DNA of 64,000 nt from AC-69 sp963751665 (GTDB taxonomy: Bacteria > Actinomycetota > UBA4738 > HRBIN12): NCBI GenBank assembly GCA_963751665.1, contig CAVVVF010000001.1:124001-188000 (forward strand), in the 5' to 3' direction. The notes beneath the pieces were generated by a model. That model saw only the letters and a program-made list of their open reading frames with translations. It was not told where the DNA came from and made no database searches. The translations under genes and the position numbers were made by a program. Positions 45,404 to 54,238 of this stretch are shown here, piece by piece (the first letter of the stretch is position 1; every line of letters begins with the position of its first letter).

Positions 45404-46092
45404 GGCTCCCCCGTCCCCGCGGGGACGGGGGAGCCCCGCATCCGCATGGCCACGTCGCGGACCTCGGTGGCCAGGGCCGCCGAGCCGAGCGCCACGCCGG
45501 TCCCCAGCAGCACGCCGGCCACCACATCCGACAGCCAGTGCGCGTTCAGGTAGACGCGCGAGAAGGCCATCACGAAGGCGAACAGCACGGCGATTGCCTC
45601 CCACTTCCGCCGGCGTGGCCCCGATGGCATGAGCACCAGCACCAGCGCTACCGCCGTGGCCGCGGCGGCCACCGCATGGCCGGAGGGGAACGAGTAGCCT
45701 GTGGTGGCCACGAGCTCGTTCGGTGGCCGGCCACGGTGGAGGTAAGCCTTGGCCGCCGTCAGGAGCACCTCGGCCGCGACCCAGGTGAGGACCCAGGCTC
45801 CGAGGGCCCGCCACCTCCTGCGGAAGGCCAGCCAGAGCGTGACCACCGCCCGCAAGGGGATGGTGATGTATCCGCCGCCGATCACGTTCAGGGCGCGGGC
45901 CACCCCGGACAGGATCACGTTTCGGATGTCGTCCATGGCCCGGTAGGTGAACTCGTCGATGCGCCCGATGGGGGCCAACGTGGTCTTCGGCGCGGCTCCG
46001 GGAGGATGGCGCCCGACGCCGATGAACAGCAGCACCAAGAAGAGCATCAGGCAGAGTGAATACAGGAAGGTCCGACGGTGGTTGCTCAGCAC
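45400..46092 (-). CDS. PAP2-family membrane phosphatase
   Basis: 230 residues from GTG 46092. Six predicted TM helices. All three PAP2 motifs are intact: KAYLHRGRPPNE (K-x6-RP), TGYSFPSGHAVAAAA (PSGH), and RVYLNAHWLSDVVAG (R-x5-H-x3-D). Such enzymes dephosphorylate undecaprenyl diphosphate or phosphatidate-type lipids on the outer face of the membrane. Downstream-most gene of a minus-strand cluster; an 11-base gap separates it from the lipoprotein gene. Confidence 0.88.
   Translation of the reverse strand: MLSNHRRTFLYSLCLMLFLVLLFIGVGRHPPGAAPKTTLAPIGRIDEFTYRAMDDIRNVILSGVARALNVIGGGYITIPLRAVVTLWLAFRRRWRALGAWVLTWVAAEVLLTAAKAYLHRGRPPNELVATTGYSFPSGHAVAAAATAVALVLVLMPSGPRRRKWEAIAVLFAFVMAFSRVYLNAHWLSDVVAGVLLGTGVALGSAALATEVRDVAMRMRGSPVPAGTGEP
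45403..45436. terminator. Perfect 16-bp palindromic hairpin at convergent gene ends
   Basis: GGGCTCCCCCGTCCCC-GC-GGGGACGGGGGAGCCC. It begins on the last base of the YbhN-like stop codon and lies within the last codons of the convergent PAP2 gene. Symmetric, so it can act on both strands; no U-tract. Likely a bidirectional terminator. Confidence 0.6.
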
Positions 46093-46102
46093 GTGCCCTC
46101 GC

Positions 46103-46687
46103 CTATCCAGGACAGGGCGGGGCCTCCGCTCCACACAGGATGAGCCCGGTGTCCTGCCTGGCGCGTTCCACCAGCACCGAGCGGGAGACGAACGACAGGG
46201 CCTGCTGGGCCTCCAGCGCGAGCGTCGCCGACGCCCCCGCGGCGAACCGGAACTTGTTCGTGACGCAGCCTCCTTGGAACCGGAGGTACCGGTTGACCTT
46301 GAAGGTCGGCGGCAGGCTGATGGGCTCCTCGTAGACACGGACGCCCGGCTGGTTGACCCCCGCAGTGACCTCGATCGCGTTCGACACGTCGCACGACGCG
46401 GTCAGTGTCACTTCGAGCGCCCGGATGCCGGCCCGGTCGGAGTCCAGGAAGAACTGGGCCGAGCCGCTTCCGATCCGCGAGCCGTCGTAGGACCAGCCGG
46501 ACGGGAACTCCGCGATGCAGGGGAGGAGCGTGGCCGACGGCACGGCCTGCGCCGCCAGGATCAGTGCCTTGGCGTCCTTGCTCCGGCACGTCGGCTCGTG
46601 CAGGTACGCGCCGGCGCACGCGGGCAGGAAGGCCGCGGCGGCTACCAGCACGACCATCCCGCCGCGGATCCGGCCTCGGAGCCTCAC
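46103..46687 (-). CDS. Lipoprotein of unknown function
   Basis: 194 residues from GTG 46687 (ATG 46657 is the alternative). Basic n-region (RLRGRIRGG), hydrophobic core and lipobox LPAC with acylated Cys24. The mature part has five or more further cysteines (PTCRSKD, LPCIAEF, ASCDVSN, GGCVTNK, ILCGAEAPPC) that could form disulfides outside the cell. No family recognised. Its GTG overlaps the stop of the upstream kinase-fusion gene, suggesting a functional pair. Confidence 0.72.
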   Translation of the reverse strand: MRLRGRIRGGMVVLVAAAAFLPACAGAYLHEPTCRSKDAKALILAAQAVPSATLLPCIAEFPSGWSYDGSRIGSGSAQFFLDSDRAGIRALEVTLTASCDVSNAIEVTAGVNQPGVRVYEEPISLPPTFKVNRYLRFQGGCVTNKFRFAAGASATLALEAQQALSFVSRSVLVERARQDTGLILCGAEAPPCPG

Positions 46688-48383
46688 GCGAACACGTTCC
46701 AGTTCTGGAGGACCAGGAGGAGGGCCACGAGCGCCAGCACGAGGACGCCCACGGTGCGGACGATGCGCCGCACGCTCCACCGCTGGATCGAGACGGGCTC
46801 CCGGTCCGGCGAAAGGGCCCGGAACTCGCCCACGAGGTCCCGGCCGTCCTGCTTCATCATGCGTCCGCAGCTGCGTGGGGCTGGCCACCCCTCGGGCGGC
46901 GGCGAAGGCCTCGGCGATCTCGTCCTCCGTGAAGAACGCGAGCGCGTGCTCGTAGACCCGCTCGGCGTCGCTCTGCACCGCGAGGACCAGCATCATGTTC
47001 GCCAGGTCGACGGCCTGCCGCCACGGCGACGGCCGGACCTGGGCGAAGAACACGTCGATCAGCAGGAGCTTGCCGTCCCGCACCATGAGGTTCGCCGGCT
47101 TGATGTCCCGGTGGGCGAGCCCCGGCGTCCCACAGCTTCCGGACGAGCTGCAGGCCCTCGTCGATGCACCGCGTCGTCGATCTCGGCATCGCCGATCTCC
47201 ACGGCGCCGTCGAAGAACTCGGTGACGATCATGTACTCGCGCTCCGGCGTGATCTCGACGATGCCGTAGGGCTTGGGGGTGGGAAGCCCGTCGTCGTGGA
47301 GCAGGCGCAGCGTGTAGTCCTCGTACTCGACGAACCGGCGGACCGATCTGGAACGGGGTCTCGTCCTCGAGCGCGCCGTACAGGATGGTGCGGCCCAGCT
47401 TGTACCAGCGGTCCGCCCGGACGTGGCTCTTCGCGTAGAGCTTGCCGAACAGGTACTGTCCGGGTCGCCCCTGGCCCCACCCGCAGGCGCAGCGGCGTCG
47501 ACCCGCCGGACCCCTCCAGCCCGACCGGCTTGATCTGGAGGACCTCGTAGCCCGAGCTGGTCCTGGACGGCGCGCCGGATGGCCTCGCCCCGCTTGCCGC
47601 CCGACGTCGAGGTGGGCCGCCTTCCCTCTCCGGTAGCGTCACCGGGAACACCTCGTTCGGCGTGAACCAGCGGAACGCGACCAGCGGGATGGCGACGCCC
47701 AGGATGGCGCCGAACCCGGCGTCGGAGGGATGGTCGACCGCGAGGTAGAGGCGGGCGAAGACGAGCCCGAGGATGACGGCCGCCCACGATCCACTTCGAT
47801 ATCTCGCGGGGACGACCCGGAACGACCAGCGCGTACGTGATGCCGACGAGCGAGGCGGCCAGCCCCACCACCGGCCGGGAGGGCATCGAATACCCGCTCC
47901 CACGGCGCGATGATCGTGATGCCGAGCGGCCGGCTTCGTCCCAGACAGGACCGAGATCTGGTAGGCGACGAGCTCGGCGGCGAGCATGCTCCCAAGGAAC
48001 ACGAACAGGTGCCTCCAGCGCCGGAAGCCGACGAGCGCCGCGATGGTGCCCCATCGGAGCGCGCGGATGGTCCATCTCGACGCCAGGAGGTTGACGAACA
48101 GCACGACGTCCGTGAGGGAGTCGTTGCGGAGGCTCGCGATCCAGCGCAGCCGTAGGGTGTCGAACCGGTCGAAGATCCCGCCGAGCGGCTGGAAGAACAC
48201 CACGCCGAGCAGGACGCTGCCGAAATAGACGACCATGATGATCCAGAACTTGCCGCTCCGACCGAGAACGTGGGGGAGTGGCGGCGCTTCGCCGGAGGGT
48301 CGCCGGTGCCGCCTGCCGCCTTCGCCGGGCCGCCGGCGGCGCTCCTCCCGTGTCCCGCTGAGGGTCTCGTCGGTGACGTCCAA
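46683..48383 (-). CDS. PAP2-like / protein-kinase-like membrane fusion protein (many indels)
   Basis: One gene of about 565 residues read through about ten indels. Start uncertain (TTG 48383). Domain 1 is a six-helix PAP2-like region: its third motif is intact (ARLYLAVDHPSD, 47721-47755) but the second reads YSMPSRPVVGLA (PSRP, 47872-47883) instead of PSGH, so phosphatase activity is doubtful. Domain 2 is kinase-like: a glycine-loop-like YLFGKLYAKSH, then AHRDIKPANLMV (catalytic loop, 47084-47119) and LLLIDVFFAQVRPSPWRQAVD, with DVF where kinases have DFG. A last TM helix (VGVLVLALVALLLVLQ) ends the protein. Overlaps the lipoprotein gene by 5 bases. Substrate unknown. Confidence 0.68.
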
Positions 48384-48411
48384 GGATCGCCCGTTCGTCG
48401 AAAGCCCGACT

Positions 48412-49330
48412 CTACTCCAGGGCGTCCGGGATCCCGTGCTCGGCGAGCCATCCGGCGGCCACCGCGGCGGGTGTTTCGCCGGCGGCGATGTCGCCGTTCA
48501 TGCGCTGGAGGTCCTCGGTGGTCAGGGCGGCCGACACGGCGTTCGTGACCTCCGCCAGCCTGGACCCGAACCTCCTCAGCGCGTCGGTGCGGACGATGGG
48601 CGTGACGTTCTCGGCCGGCTGGAGATGGCGGTCGTCCTTCAGCAGGACGAAGCCGTGGGCATCGATCTGTCCGTCGCTCGTGAACAACAGGGCCGCCTGC
48701 ACCTGCCCGGCCTGGAGGGCCGCCACCGTGAGCGCGCCTCCCTCGTCCAGCGGCACGAACGACTCGAACCCCAGGCCGTATACCGATTCGAGGCCCGCCA
48801 GGCAGAGCGCTCGCTCGCGACACTCGGGCGGCCCGCCGAAGGCCATCTGCGACGCGACCGGCCCGAGGTCGCTGATGGTTTGCAGGCCGTACCGAGCCGC
48901 GGTCTCCTTCGTGACGACGATCCCGTTCCGGTCCTGCGCCGGTGAGGGCGCGAGGACGGTGAGGCCGCGCGGCGCCATCGCGCGCGCCAGCGCGCGATGC
49001 GTGGCCTGCTCGTCGGGCGATGCCGAGCCCTCCCCGGCCACGAACTCGAGCGCGCTCCCCGCGTACTCCGGGACGAGCTCGACCAGCCCGCGCTGGAGCG
49101 CGGGCTCGACGAGCTCCCTCGCCCCCAGGTCGAGCGCGAGCTCCACCCGGAAGCCGGTCGACCGCGAGGGCCTGCCCGTACAGCTGCGCGAGCAGGACGC
49201 TCTCGGAGAAGTTGAACGACGCGACCGTGATCGCATCGTCGTCGAGGGCGGTCGTCCTGGGGGCCGGGGCCGACCCGCACGCCGCGAGCAGCAGGAGGGG
49301 GACGAGCATCGTGCTTTGCCGCCGAAGCAC
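48412..49330 (-). CDS. Glycine-betaine/choline ABC transporter substrate-binding lipoprotein (OsmF/OpuAC-like, indel)
   Basis: From GTG 49330: signal peptide with lipobox LAAC (Cys18), then ITVASFNFSESVLLAQLYGQAL, the usual start of the OpuAC fold, and ELVPEYAGSALEFV, GIVVTKETAARYGLQTISDL, FTSDGQIDAHGFVLLKDDR, NVTPIVRTDAL. One shift near 49160. About 300 residues. No permease or ATPase gene is adjacent, so its transporter must be encoded elsewhere. The kinase-fusion gene starts 28 bases after its stop. Confidence 0.83.
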
Positions 49331-49409
49331 CCGCCGTCCTCCTTCGGGCGTGGGACCGGCCCAGGCTATTCGAAAGCCGCGCGTGCCGGGGCCGGCCAGG
49401 ATCTTTCGA

Positions 49410-49415
49410 TAGGCT
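49410..49415 (+). promoter_or_regulatory. -10 box of the ribF promoter (leaderless)
   Basis: TAGGCT, 7 bases before GTG 49423; no Shine-Dalgarno sequence. The 92-base gap to the divergent osmF-like gene must hold both promoters. Confidence 0.55.
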
Positions 49416-49422
49416 GCCGCGC

Positions 49423-50367
49423 GTGGAGCTGCGGCACGGACTGGAGTCGCTTCCCATCGGCGACGGCGCCACGGTCGTGACCGTCGGGTTCTTCGACGGC
49501 GTGCACCTGGGCCATCAGGCGGTGTTCCGCCGAACCGTGGAGGTCGCCCGGGAGCGCGGGCTGCGTTCCGCCGTGGTCACGTTCGACCGACACCCCCGGG
49601 AGACCCTGACGCCGGGCAGGGAGCCCAAGCTCCTGACGACGCCGGACCGCAAGGCCAGGCTCATCGAGGCGGCCGGCGTGGACGTGCTCCTCGTCCTCCG
49701 GTTCGACCGAGCCTTCTCCCTGCTTTCGGCGGAGGAGTTCGTCCGCCGTGTGCTGGCGGAGGGCCTGCACGCGAAGCACGTGGTCGTGGGGGCGAACTTC
49801 ACGTTCGGGCACGAGGCCCGGGGCACGGTGGAGACGCTCCGCACCTTAGGGCCGGCCCACGGATTCACCGCCGAGGAGGTCCCCATCTTCGAGCTCGATG
49901 GTCGTCCCGTCTCCTCGTCCTCGATCCGCGAGGCGCTCGCCGAGGGCGAGCTCGAGTGGCCGACCAGGGCGCTCGGCCGCCGGTACGCCGTCGACGGGAC
50001 TGTGGTCACCGGGGCGGGGCGGGGGGTGGACCTCGGCTTCCCCACGGCGAACCTGGAGACCGATCCCCGGGTGCTGCTGCCGAAGACCGGCATCTACGCG
50101 GGACGCGCGTTCATCGAGGATCGCCCCCTCGTCGCGGCCATCAGCGTGGGGACGAATCCGACGTTCGGCAGGGAGCCGATCCACGTCGAGGCCCACCTGC
50201 TCGACTTCGACGGCGAGCTCCACGGGGAACCCCTCACGGTCGAGTTCTGGGCCCGGCTCCGCGACGAGGAGAGGTTCCACTCGCCCGAGGCGCTTGCCCT
50301 GGCCATGGCCGACGACGTCCGCAGAACCCGCGAGCTCGTGCCGGCCCCCCAGGGAAAGCCGGCATGA
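49423..50367 (+). CDS. ribF: Riboflavin kinase / FAD synthetase
   Basis: Makes FMN and FAD. Intact, 314 residues. FAD synthetase half: VTVGFFDGVHLGHQAVFRRT, VVGANFTFGHEARGT, VSSSSIREALAEGEL. Riboflavin kinase half: GRGVDLGFPTANLETDPRVLLP, GIYAGRAF, SVGTNPTFG, VEAHLLDFDGELHGEPLTVEF. In other actinobacteria ribF follows truB directly; here the 5-kb envelope island separates them. Confidence 0.95.
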   Translation: MELRHGLESLPIGDGATVVTVGFFDGVHLGHQAVFRRTVEVARERGLRSAVVTFDRHPRETLTPGREPKLLTTPDRKARLIEAAGVDVLLVLRFDRAFSLLSAEEFVRRVLAEGLHAKHVVVGANFTFGHEARGTVETLRTLGPAHGFTAEEVPIFELDGRPVSSSSIREALAEGELEWPTRALGRRYAVDGTVVTGAGRGVDLGFPTANLETDPRVLLPKTGIYAGRAFIEDRPLVAAISVGTNPTFGREPIHVEAHLLDFDGELHGEPLTVEFWARLRDEERFHSPEALALAMADDVRRTRELVPAPQGKPA

Positions 50368-51434
50368 AGGGCCGCCATCGACGCCCCGGGCTGGTCGGCT
50401 TCGCCGCAGTGCTGGCCGCGCTGCTCGTCGTGGCGGGGGCGGCGGTCGCCGTGCGGGCTTTCGCGGAGCGCTCGCCGATCGAGCCCAGCGCGAACGCCGC
50501 ACTGTCCAAGGCGCCAGAGGGGAGCGGCGCGAGCGGGTCCCCCTCCCCGGCTGCCGGATCCCCGGCCGACGGAGCAGCCCAAGCGGGGAAGGCTCTTGAT
50601 CCACGGGACGGGGGACGTGAGCCTTGACCCGAGCTACATCCCGGCCTTTCGGACCCAGGGCTACGGCTGGGCATGGTCCGGCCTGTCCGGCCTGTTCCAG
50701 CGAGACGACCTCACGGTGATCAACCTGGAGTGTCCGGCGACCGAGGTGAACGACCCGGAGCCGAAGCAGTTCGTGTTCCGGTGCGATCCTGCCGCGCTTC
50801 CGGTGGCTCGGCGATCCGGCGTCGAGGTGGCGAACCAGGCGAACAACCACGCGTACGACCAGGGTCCGAACGGCCTGCTCGACTCCACCCGGCAGATCCG
50901 CCGAGCGGGCATCGCACCCGTGGGCGCGGGGGCCGACCAGGAGCGAGCGCTGGGGGCCGCCACCTTCGACCTGCGGGGCTGGAGGGTGGCCGTCGTGGGG
51001 ATCGACGAGGTGCTCGACCCCACGTACATGGTGGCCGGCCAGGACCGGCCGGGCAAAGCGGCGGGACACGACTTCGGCCTGGCCCTTCGGGCAGTCCGGC
51101 AGGCCGCTGCCCGGGCCGACATCGTCGTGGTGATGATCCACTGGGGGGTCGAGCTCGACACCCAGCCCCGCGCGTACCAGGTGGAGAAGGCCCACCGGAT
51201 GATCGACGCCGGGGCCGACGTAATCTTCGGGGGCCACTCGCACCGCCTCCAGCCCCTCGATACCTGCCGGGGCCGGCCGATCTTCTAAGCCTGGGCAACT
51301 TCGTCTGGCCCGACCTGTCCGAGGAGGGCTCCACGACGGGCGTGGCCGAGGTCCGGGTGACGCCGCAGGGCCGATTCACGTCCCGGCTGCTGCCGGCCTA
51401 CGTCGTCTCCGATGGCCACCCAGTGCTCCGCTGA
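50364..51434 (+). CDS. CapA-family metallophosphatase-like membrane protein (indels)
   Basis: ATG 50364 overlaps the ribF stop. An N-terminal TM helix (VGFAAVLAALLVVAGAAVAV) and a Ser/Pro/Ala linker lead to the CapA fold: GTGDVSLDPSYIP, VINLECPATEV, VANQANNHAYDQGPNGLLD, VVMIHWGVELDT, VIFGGHSHRLQPLD, SLGNFVWPDLSEEG. Homologues take part in poly-gamma-glutamate export. Breaks: +1 near 50588, and one lost C near 51288 (TTCTA-AGC should read TTC TAC AGC), which creates a false TAA. About 355 residues. Confidence 0.85.
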
Positions 51435-51444
51435 CGGGGTCTGG

Positions 51445-51450
51445 TAGCCT
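51445..51450 (+). promoter_or_regulatory. -10 box of the rpsO promoter
   Basis: TGGTAGCCT, an extended -10 with TAGCCT ending 11 bases before ATG 51462; near-leaderless. Confidence 0.5.
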
Positions 51451-51461
51451 TTCCGCTGGTC

Positions 51462-51731
51462 ATGGCACTGACGACGGAATCCCGATCCAAGATCATCGCC
51501 GAATATCGACGTACCGATACCGACACCGGCTCGGCCGAGGTCCAGATCGCGGTGCTATCCACGCGCATCAACGACCTCACCGAGCACCTGAAGAGCCACA
51601 AGGAGGACCACCACTCCCGGCGCGGCCTGCTCCAGATGGTGGGGAGGCGCCGGCGGCTGCTCGAGTACCTCCGGCGCAAGGACATCGAGCGATACCGGAC
51701 ACTCATCGCCCGCCTGGGACTCAGGCGGTAG
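51462..51731 (+). CDS. rpsO: 30S ribosomal protein S15
   Basis: Intact 89-residue S15: IIAEYRRTDTDTGSAEVQIA, HLKSHKEDHHSRRGLLQMVG, RRRLLEYLRRKDIERYRTL. Organises the central domain of 16S rRNA. Paired with pnp as in most bacteria. Confidence 0.97.
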   Translation: MALTTESRSKIIAEYRRTDTDTGSAEVQIAVLSTRINDLTEHLKSHKEDHHSRRGLLQMVGRRRRLLEYLRRKDIERYRTLIARLGLRR

Positions 51732-51737
51732 CACACG

Positions 51738-51760
51738 AAGAGGCGGCGGGAGCCGCTCTT
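51738..51760 (+). terminator. Hairpin after rpsO
   Basis: A stem AAGA-GCGGC / GCCGC-TCTT with one bulged G and loop GGGA, starting 7 bases after the rpsO stop. It could end part of the rpsO transcripts or mark an RNase III-type processing site before pnp. Confidence 0.4.
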
Positions 51761-51939
51761 GACAGAGGAGTGATGCGAACGAGCAGCTGAATCGGCGAAA
51801 GGAGGGGGTCGGTTATCAGTAGCGAGTCCCCGGGCCCCCGGAGGCTCACCACTGACAACTGGCCGACCTCCCCGCCTCCGACATCACCCGTCGGTCCTCG
51901 CGGGCCAACCGCGCAGGACGCACCCAAGGAGGAAGGCCA
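51761..51939 (+). promoter_or_regulatory. Structured pnp leader
   Basis: A TTGACA (51759-51764) resembles a -35 but has no matching -10. A large imperfect hairpin pairs GGTCGG-TTATCAGT (51807-51820) with ACTGACAA (51851-51858) and CCGACC (51863-51868). A purine run GAAAGGAGGGGG (51797-51808) is partly inside it and has no start codon behind it. The true ribosome-binding site is AAGGAGGAAGG before GTG 51940. In other bacteria the pnp leader mediates PNPase autoregulation. Confidence 0.45.
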
Positions 51940-54228
51940 GTGGCCGTCATCAAGCGCACCAAGACCGTGGGCTCGCAGGACATGACCTTCGAGTCCGGCA
52001 GGCTCGCGATGCAGGCGGAGGGATCCGTCGTCGTCACCTACGGCGAGACCCAGATCCTCGCCACCACCACCACCGCCGCGCCCCGTGAGGGCATCGACTT
52101 CTTTCCCCTCACCGTGGACGTCGAGGAGCGGATGTATGCCGCGGGGAAGATCCCCGGAGGGTTCTTCCGCCGCGAGGGCCGGCCATCCGAGACCGCCATC
52201 CTCACCGCCCGGTTGATCGACCGGCCGCTTCGCCCCACCTTCAAGGACGGGTACCACGACGAGGTCCAGGTCGTGGTGACGGTGCTCTCGGCCGACCTGG
52301 CCAACCCCTACGACGTCCCCGGCATCAACGGGGCCAGCCTGTCGACGATGATCGCCGGGCTCCCGTTCGACGGCCCGGTGGGCGCGGTGCGGATGGGCCT
52401 GATCGGCGGGGAGTGGCGGATCAACCCCACGTTCCAGGACCTGGAGATGGCCACCTTCGACATCATCGTGGCGGGCCGGCGGAACGACGGGGGCGGCATC
52501 GACCTTTTGATGATCGAGGGGGAGGCCCCCGACAACACGTGGAACCTGCTCGCTGACGGCGGCGCGGCGGTGGCCCCCACCGAGGAGTCGGTGGCCGAGG
52601 GTCTGGAGGCGGCCAAGCGGGCCATCGGCGAGATCATCGACTTCCAGATGGAGTTCCTCTCGGAGCTCCAGGTGGCGCCGAGGCCGTTCGAGCCGAAGCC
52701 GCTGTTCTCCGACGAGACCTACGAGGCCGTGGCGGAGTTCGCCTCCAAGCGCCTCGAGGCGGCGCTCGTCCCGGAGAAGAAGGCGCGGGACGCGGCACGC
52801 GACCAGCTCAAGGAGGAGCTGAAGGCGCACCTCCTGGTGACCTGGGGCGAGGAGGCGTTCGCCGGGCGGTCCGCCGAGATCTCGCCCGCGTTCAAGGAGC
52901 TGGAGAAGCGGGTGATGCGAAAGCGCATCCTGGAGGAGGGCGTTCGCCTCGACGGCCGCAAAGCCGACGAGATCCGGACCCTGTCCTCCGAGGTGGGCAT
53001 GGTCCCGCGGGCCCACGGATCCTCGCTGTTCCAGCGGGGCGAGACCCAGGTCCTGAACGTGACGACGCTCGGGATGCTGCGCATGACCCAGATGATCGAC
53101 ACCCTCGATCCCGAGGACTCCAAGCGGTACATCCACCACTACAACTTCCCGCCGTTCTCGACCGGCGAGGTCGGCCGGATCGGTTCGCCTCGCCGACGGG
53201 AGATCGGCCACGGGGCGCTCGCCGAGCGGGCGCTCGTGCCGGTGGTGCCCCCCGAGGAGGAGTTCCCCTACGCCATCCGGCTCGTGTCCGACGTGCTCTC
53301 GTCGAATGGCTCGACGTCCATGGCCAGCGTGTGCGCCTCAACGCTCTCGCTGATGGACGCCGGCGTGCCCATCAAGGCGCCGGTGGCCGGCATCGCCATG
53401 GGCCTCATCGCCGAGTTCGACCGCTACGTGACGCTCACCGACATCCTGGGGGCGGAGGACGCGCTCGGCGACATGGACTTCAAGGTTGCCGGGACCAAGG
53501 ACTGGGTCACCGCGATCCAGCTCGACATGAAGGTCACGGGCCTGCCGGCCGAGGCCCTAAACCAGGCCCTCAAGCAGGCCCGGGAGGCTCGCCTGTTCAT
53601 CCTGGACACGATGCTCCGCACGATCGGGGAGCCCCGGAGCGAGGTGAACTCCAAGGCCCCGCGGATCCTCACCATCCAGATCCCGGTGGACAAGATCGGC
53701 GAGGTCATCGGGCCCAAGGGCAAGCGCATCAACGAGATCATCGCCGTGACCGGCGCCGACATCGACATCCAGGACGACGGCACCGTGTTCATCGGCTCCC
53801 GGGAGGGCGCCGGCGCGGACCAGGCGGCGAAGATGATCGACGAGATCGTCAACCCGCGGCCGCTCTCGGTCGGCGAGCGGTTCACCGGCAAGGTCGTGAA
53901 GACCACGACTTTCGGCGCGTTCGTGAACCTCGTGCCCGGCAGGGACGGTCTGGTACATATCTCCAAGCTCGGTAAGGGCAAGCGCCTGTCCTCCGTGGAG
54001 GAAGCGGTGAAGGAGGGCGACACCCTGGAGGTCGAGATCCAGGAGATCGACCAGATGGGCAAGGTCAGCCTGAAGCCGGTCGGGGAGGAGTGGGCGATCC
54101 CCGAGGGCATGGAGGTGGAGGAGCAGCCCCGCCGGGAGCGGCGGGACGGTGACTCGCGGGGCGGTCGCGGACGCGACCGCGACCGCGGGCCCAGGGACCG
54201 CGAGCGCCGGGACCGGCCCTCGCACTAG
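51940..54228 (+). CDS. pnp: Polyribonucleotide nucleotidyltransferase (PNPase)
   Basis: 3'-5' phosphorolytic exoribonuclease; in actinobacteria also linked to guanosine pentaphosphate synthesis. Intact, 762 residues: first RNase PH domain (FFPLTVDVEERMYAAGKIPG, FFRREGRPSETAILTARLID), helical domain, second RNase PH domain (GETQVLNVTTLG, RREIGHGALAERAL, SSNGSTSMASVCASTLSLMD), KH (IGEVIGPKGKRINEIIAVTG), S1 (GKVVKTTTFGAFVNLVPGRD), and a charged Arg/Asp tail. Confidence 0.97.
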   Translation: MAVIKRTKTVGSQDMTFESGRLAMQAEGSVVVTYGETQILATTTTAAPREGIDFFPLTVDVEERMYAAGKIPGGFFRREGRPSETAILTARLIDRPLRPTFKDGYHDEVQVVVTVLSADLANPYDVPGINGASLSTMIAGLPFDGPVGAVRMGLIGGEWRINPTFQDLEMATFDIIVAGRRNDGGGIDLLMIEGEAPDNTWNLLADGGAAVAPTEESVAEGLEAAKRAIGEIIDFQMEFLSELQVAPRPFEPKPLFSDETYEAVAEFASKRLEAALVPEKKARDAARDQLKEELKAHLLVTWGEEAFAGRSAEISPAFKELEKRVMRKRILEEGVRLDGRKADEIRTLSSEVGMVPRAHGSSLFQRGETQVLNVTTLGMLRMTQMIDTLDPEDSKRYIHHYNFPPFSTGEVGRIGSPRRREIGHGALAERALVPVVPPEEEFPYAIRLVSDVLSSNGSTSMASVCASTLSLMDAGVPIKAPVAGIAMGLIAEFDRYVTLTDILGAEDALGDMDFKVAGTKDWVTAIQLDMKVTGLPAEALNQALKQAREARLFILDTMLRTIGEPRSEVNSKAPRILTIQIPVDKIGEVIGPKGKRINEIIAVTGADIDIQDDGTVFIGSREGAGADQAAKMIDEIVNPRPLSVGERFTGKVVKTTTFGAFVNLVPGRDGLVHISKLGKGKRLSSVEEAVKEGDTLEVEIQEIDQMGKVSLKPVGEEWAIPEGMEVEEQPRRERRDGDSRGGRGRDRDRGPRDRERRDRPSH

Positions 54229-54231
54229 GCT
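54226..54231 (+). promoter_or_regulatory. -10 box of the M16 peptidase gene (leaderless)
   Basis: TAGGCT overlapping the pnp stop codon, 7 bases before ATG 54239. Confidence 0.5.
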
Positions 54232-54238
54232 CTCGCCC

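Noticed and set aside
51759..51764. TTGACA before pnp as a full promoter
   Set aside because: No TANNNT box lies 16-19 bases downstream; it is also inside the rpsO hairpin region.
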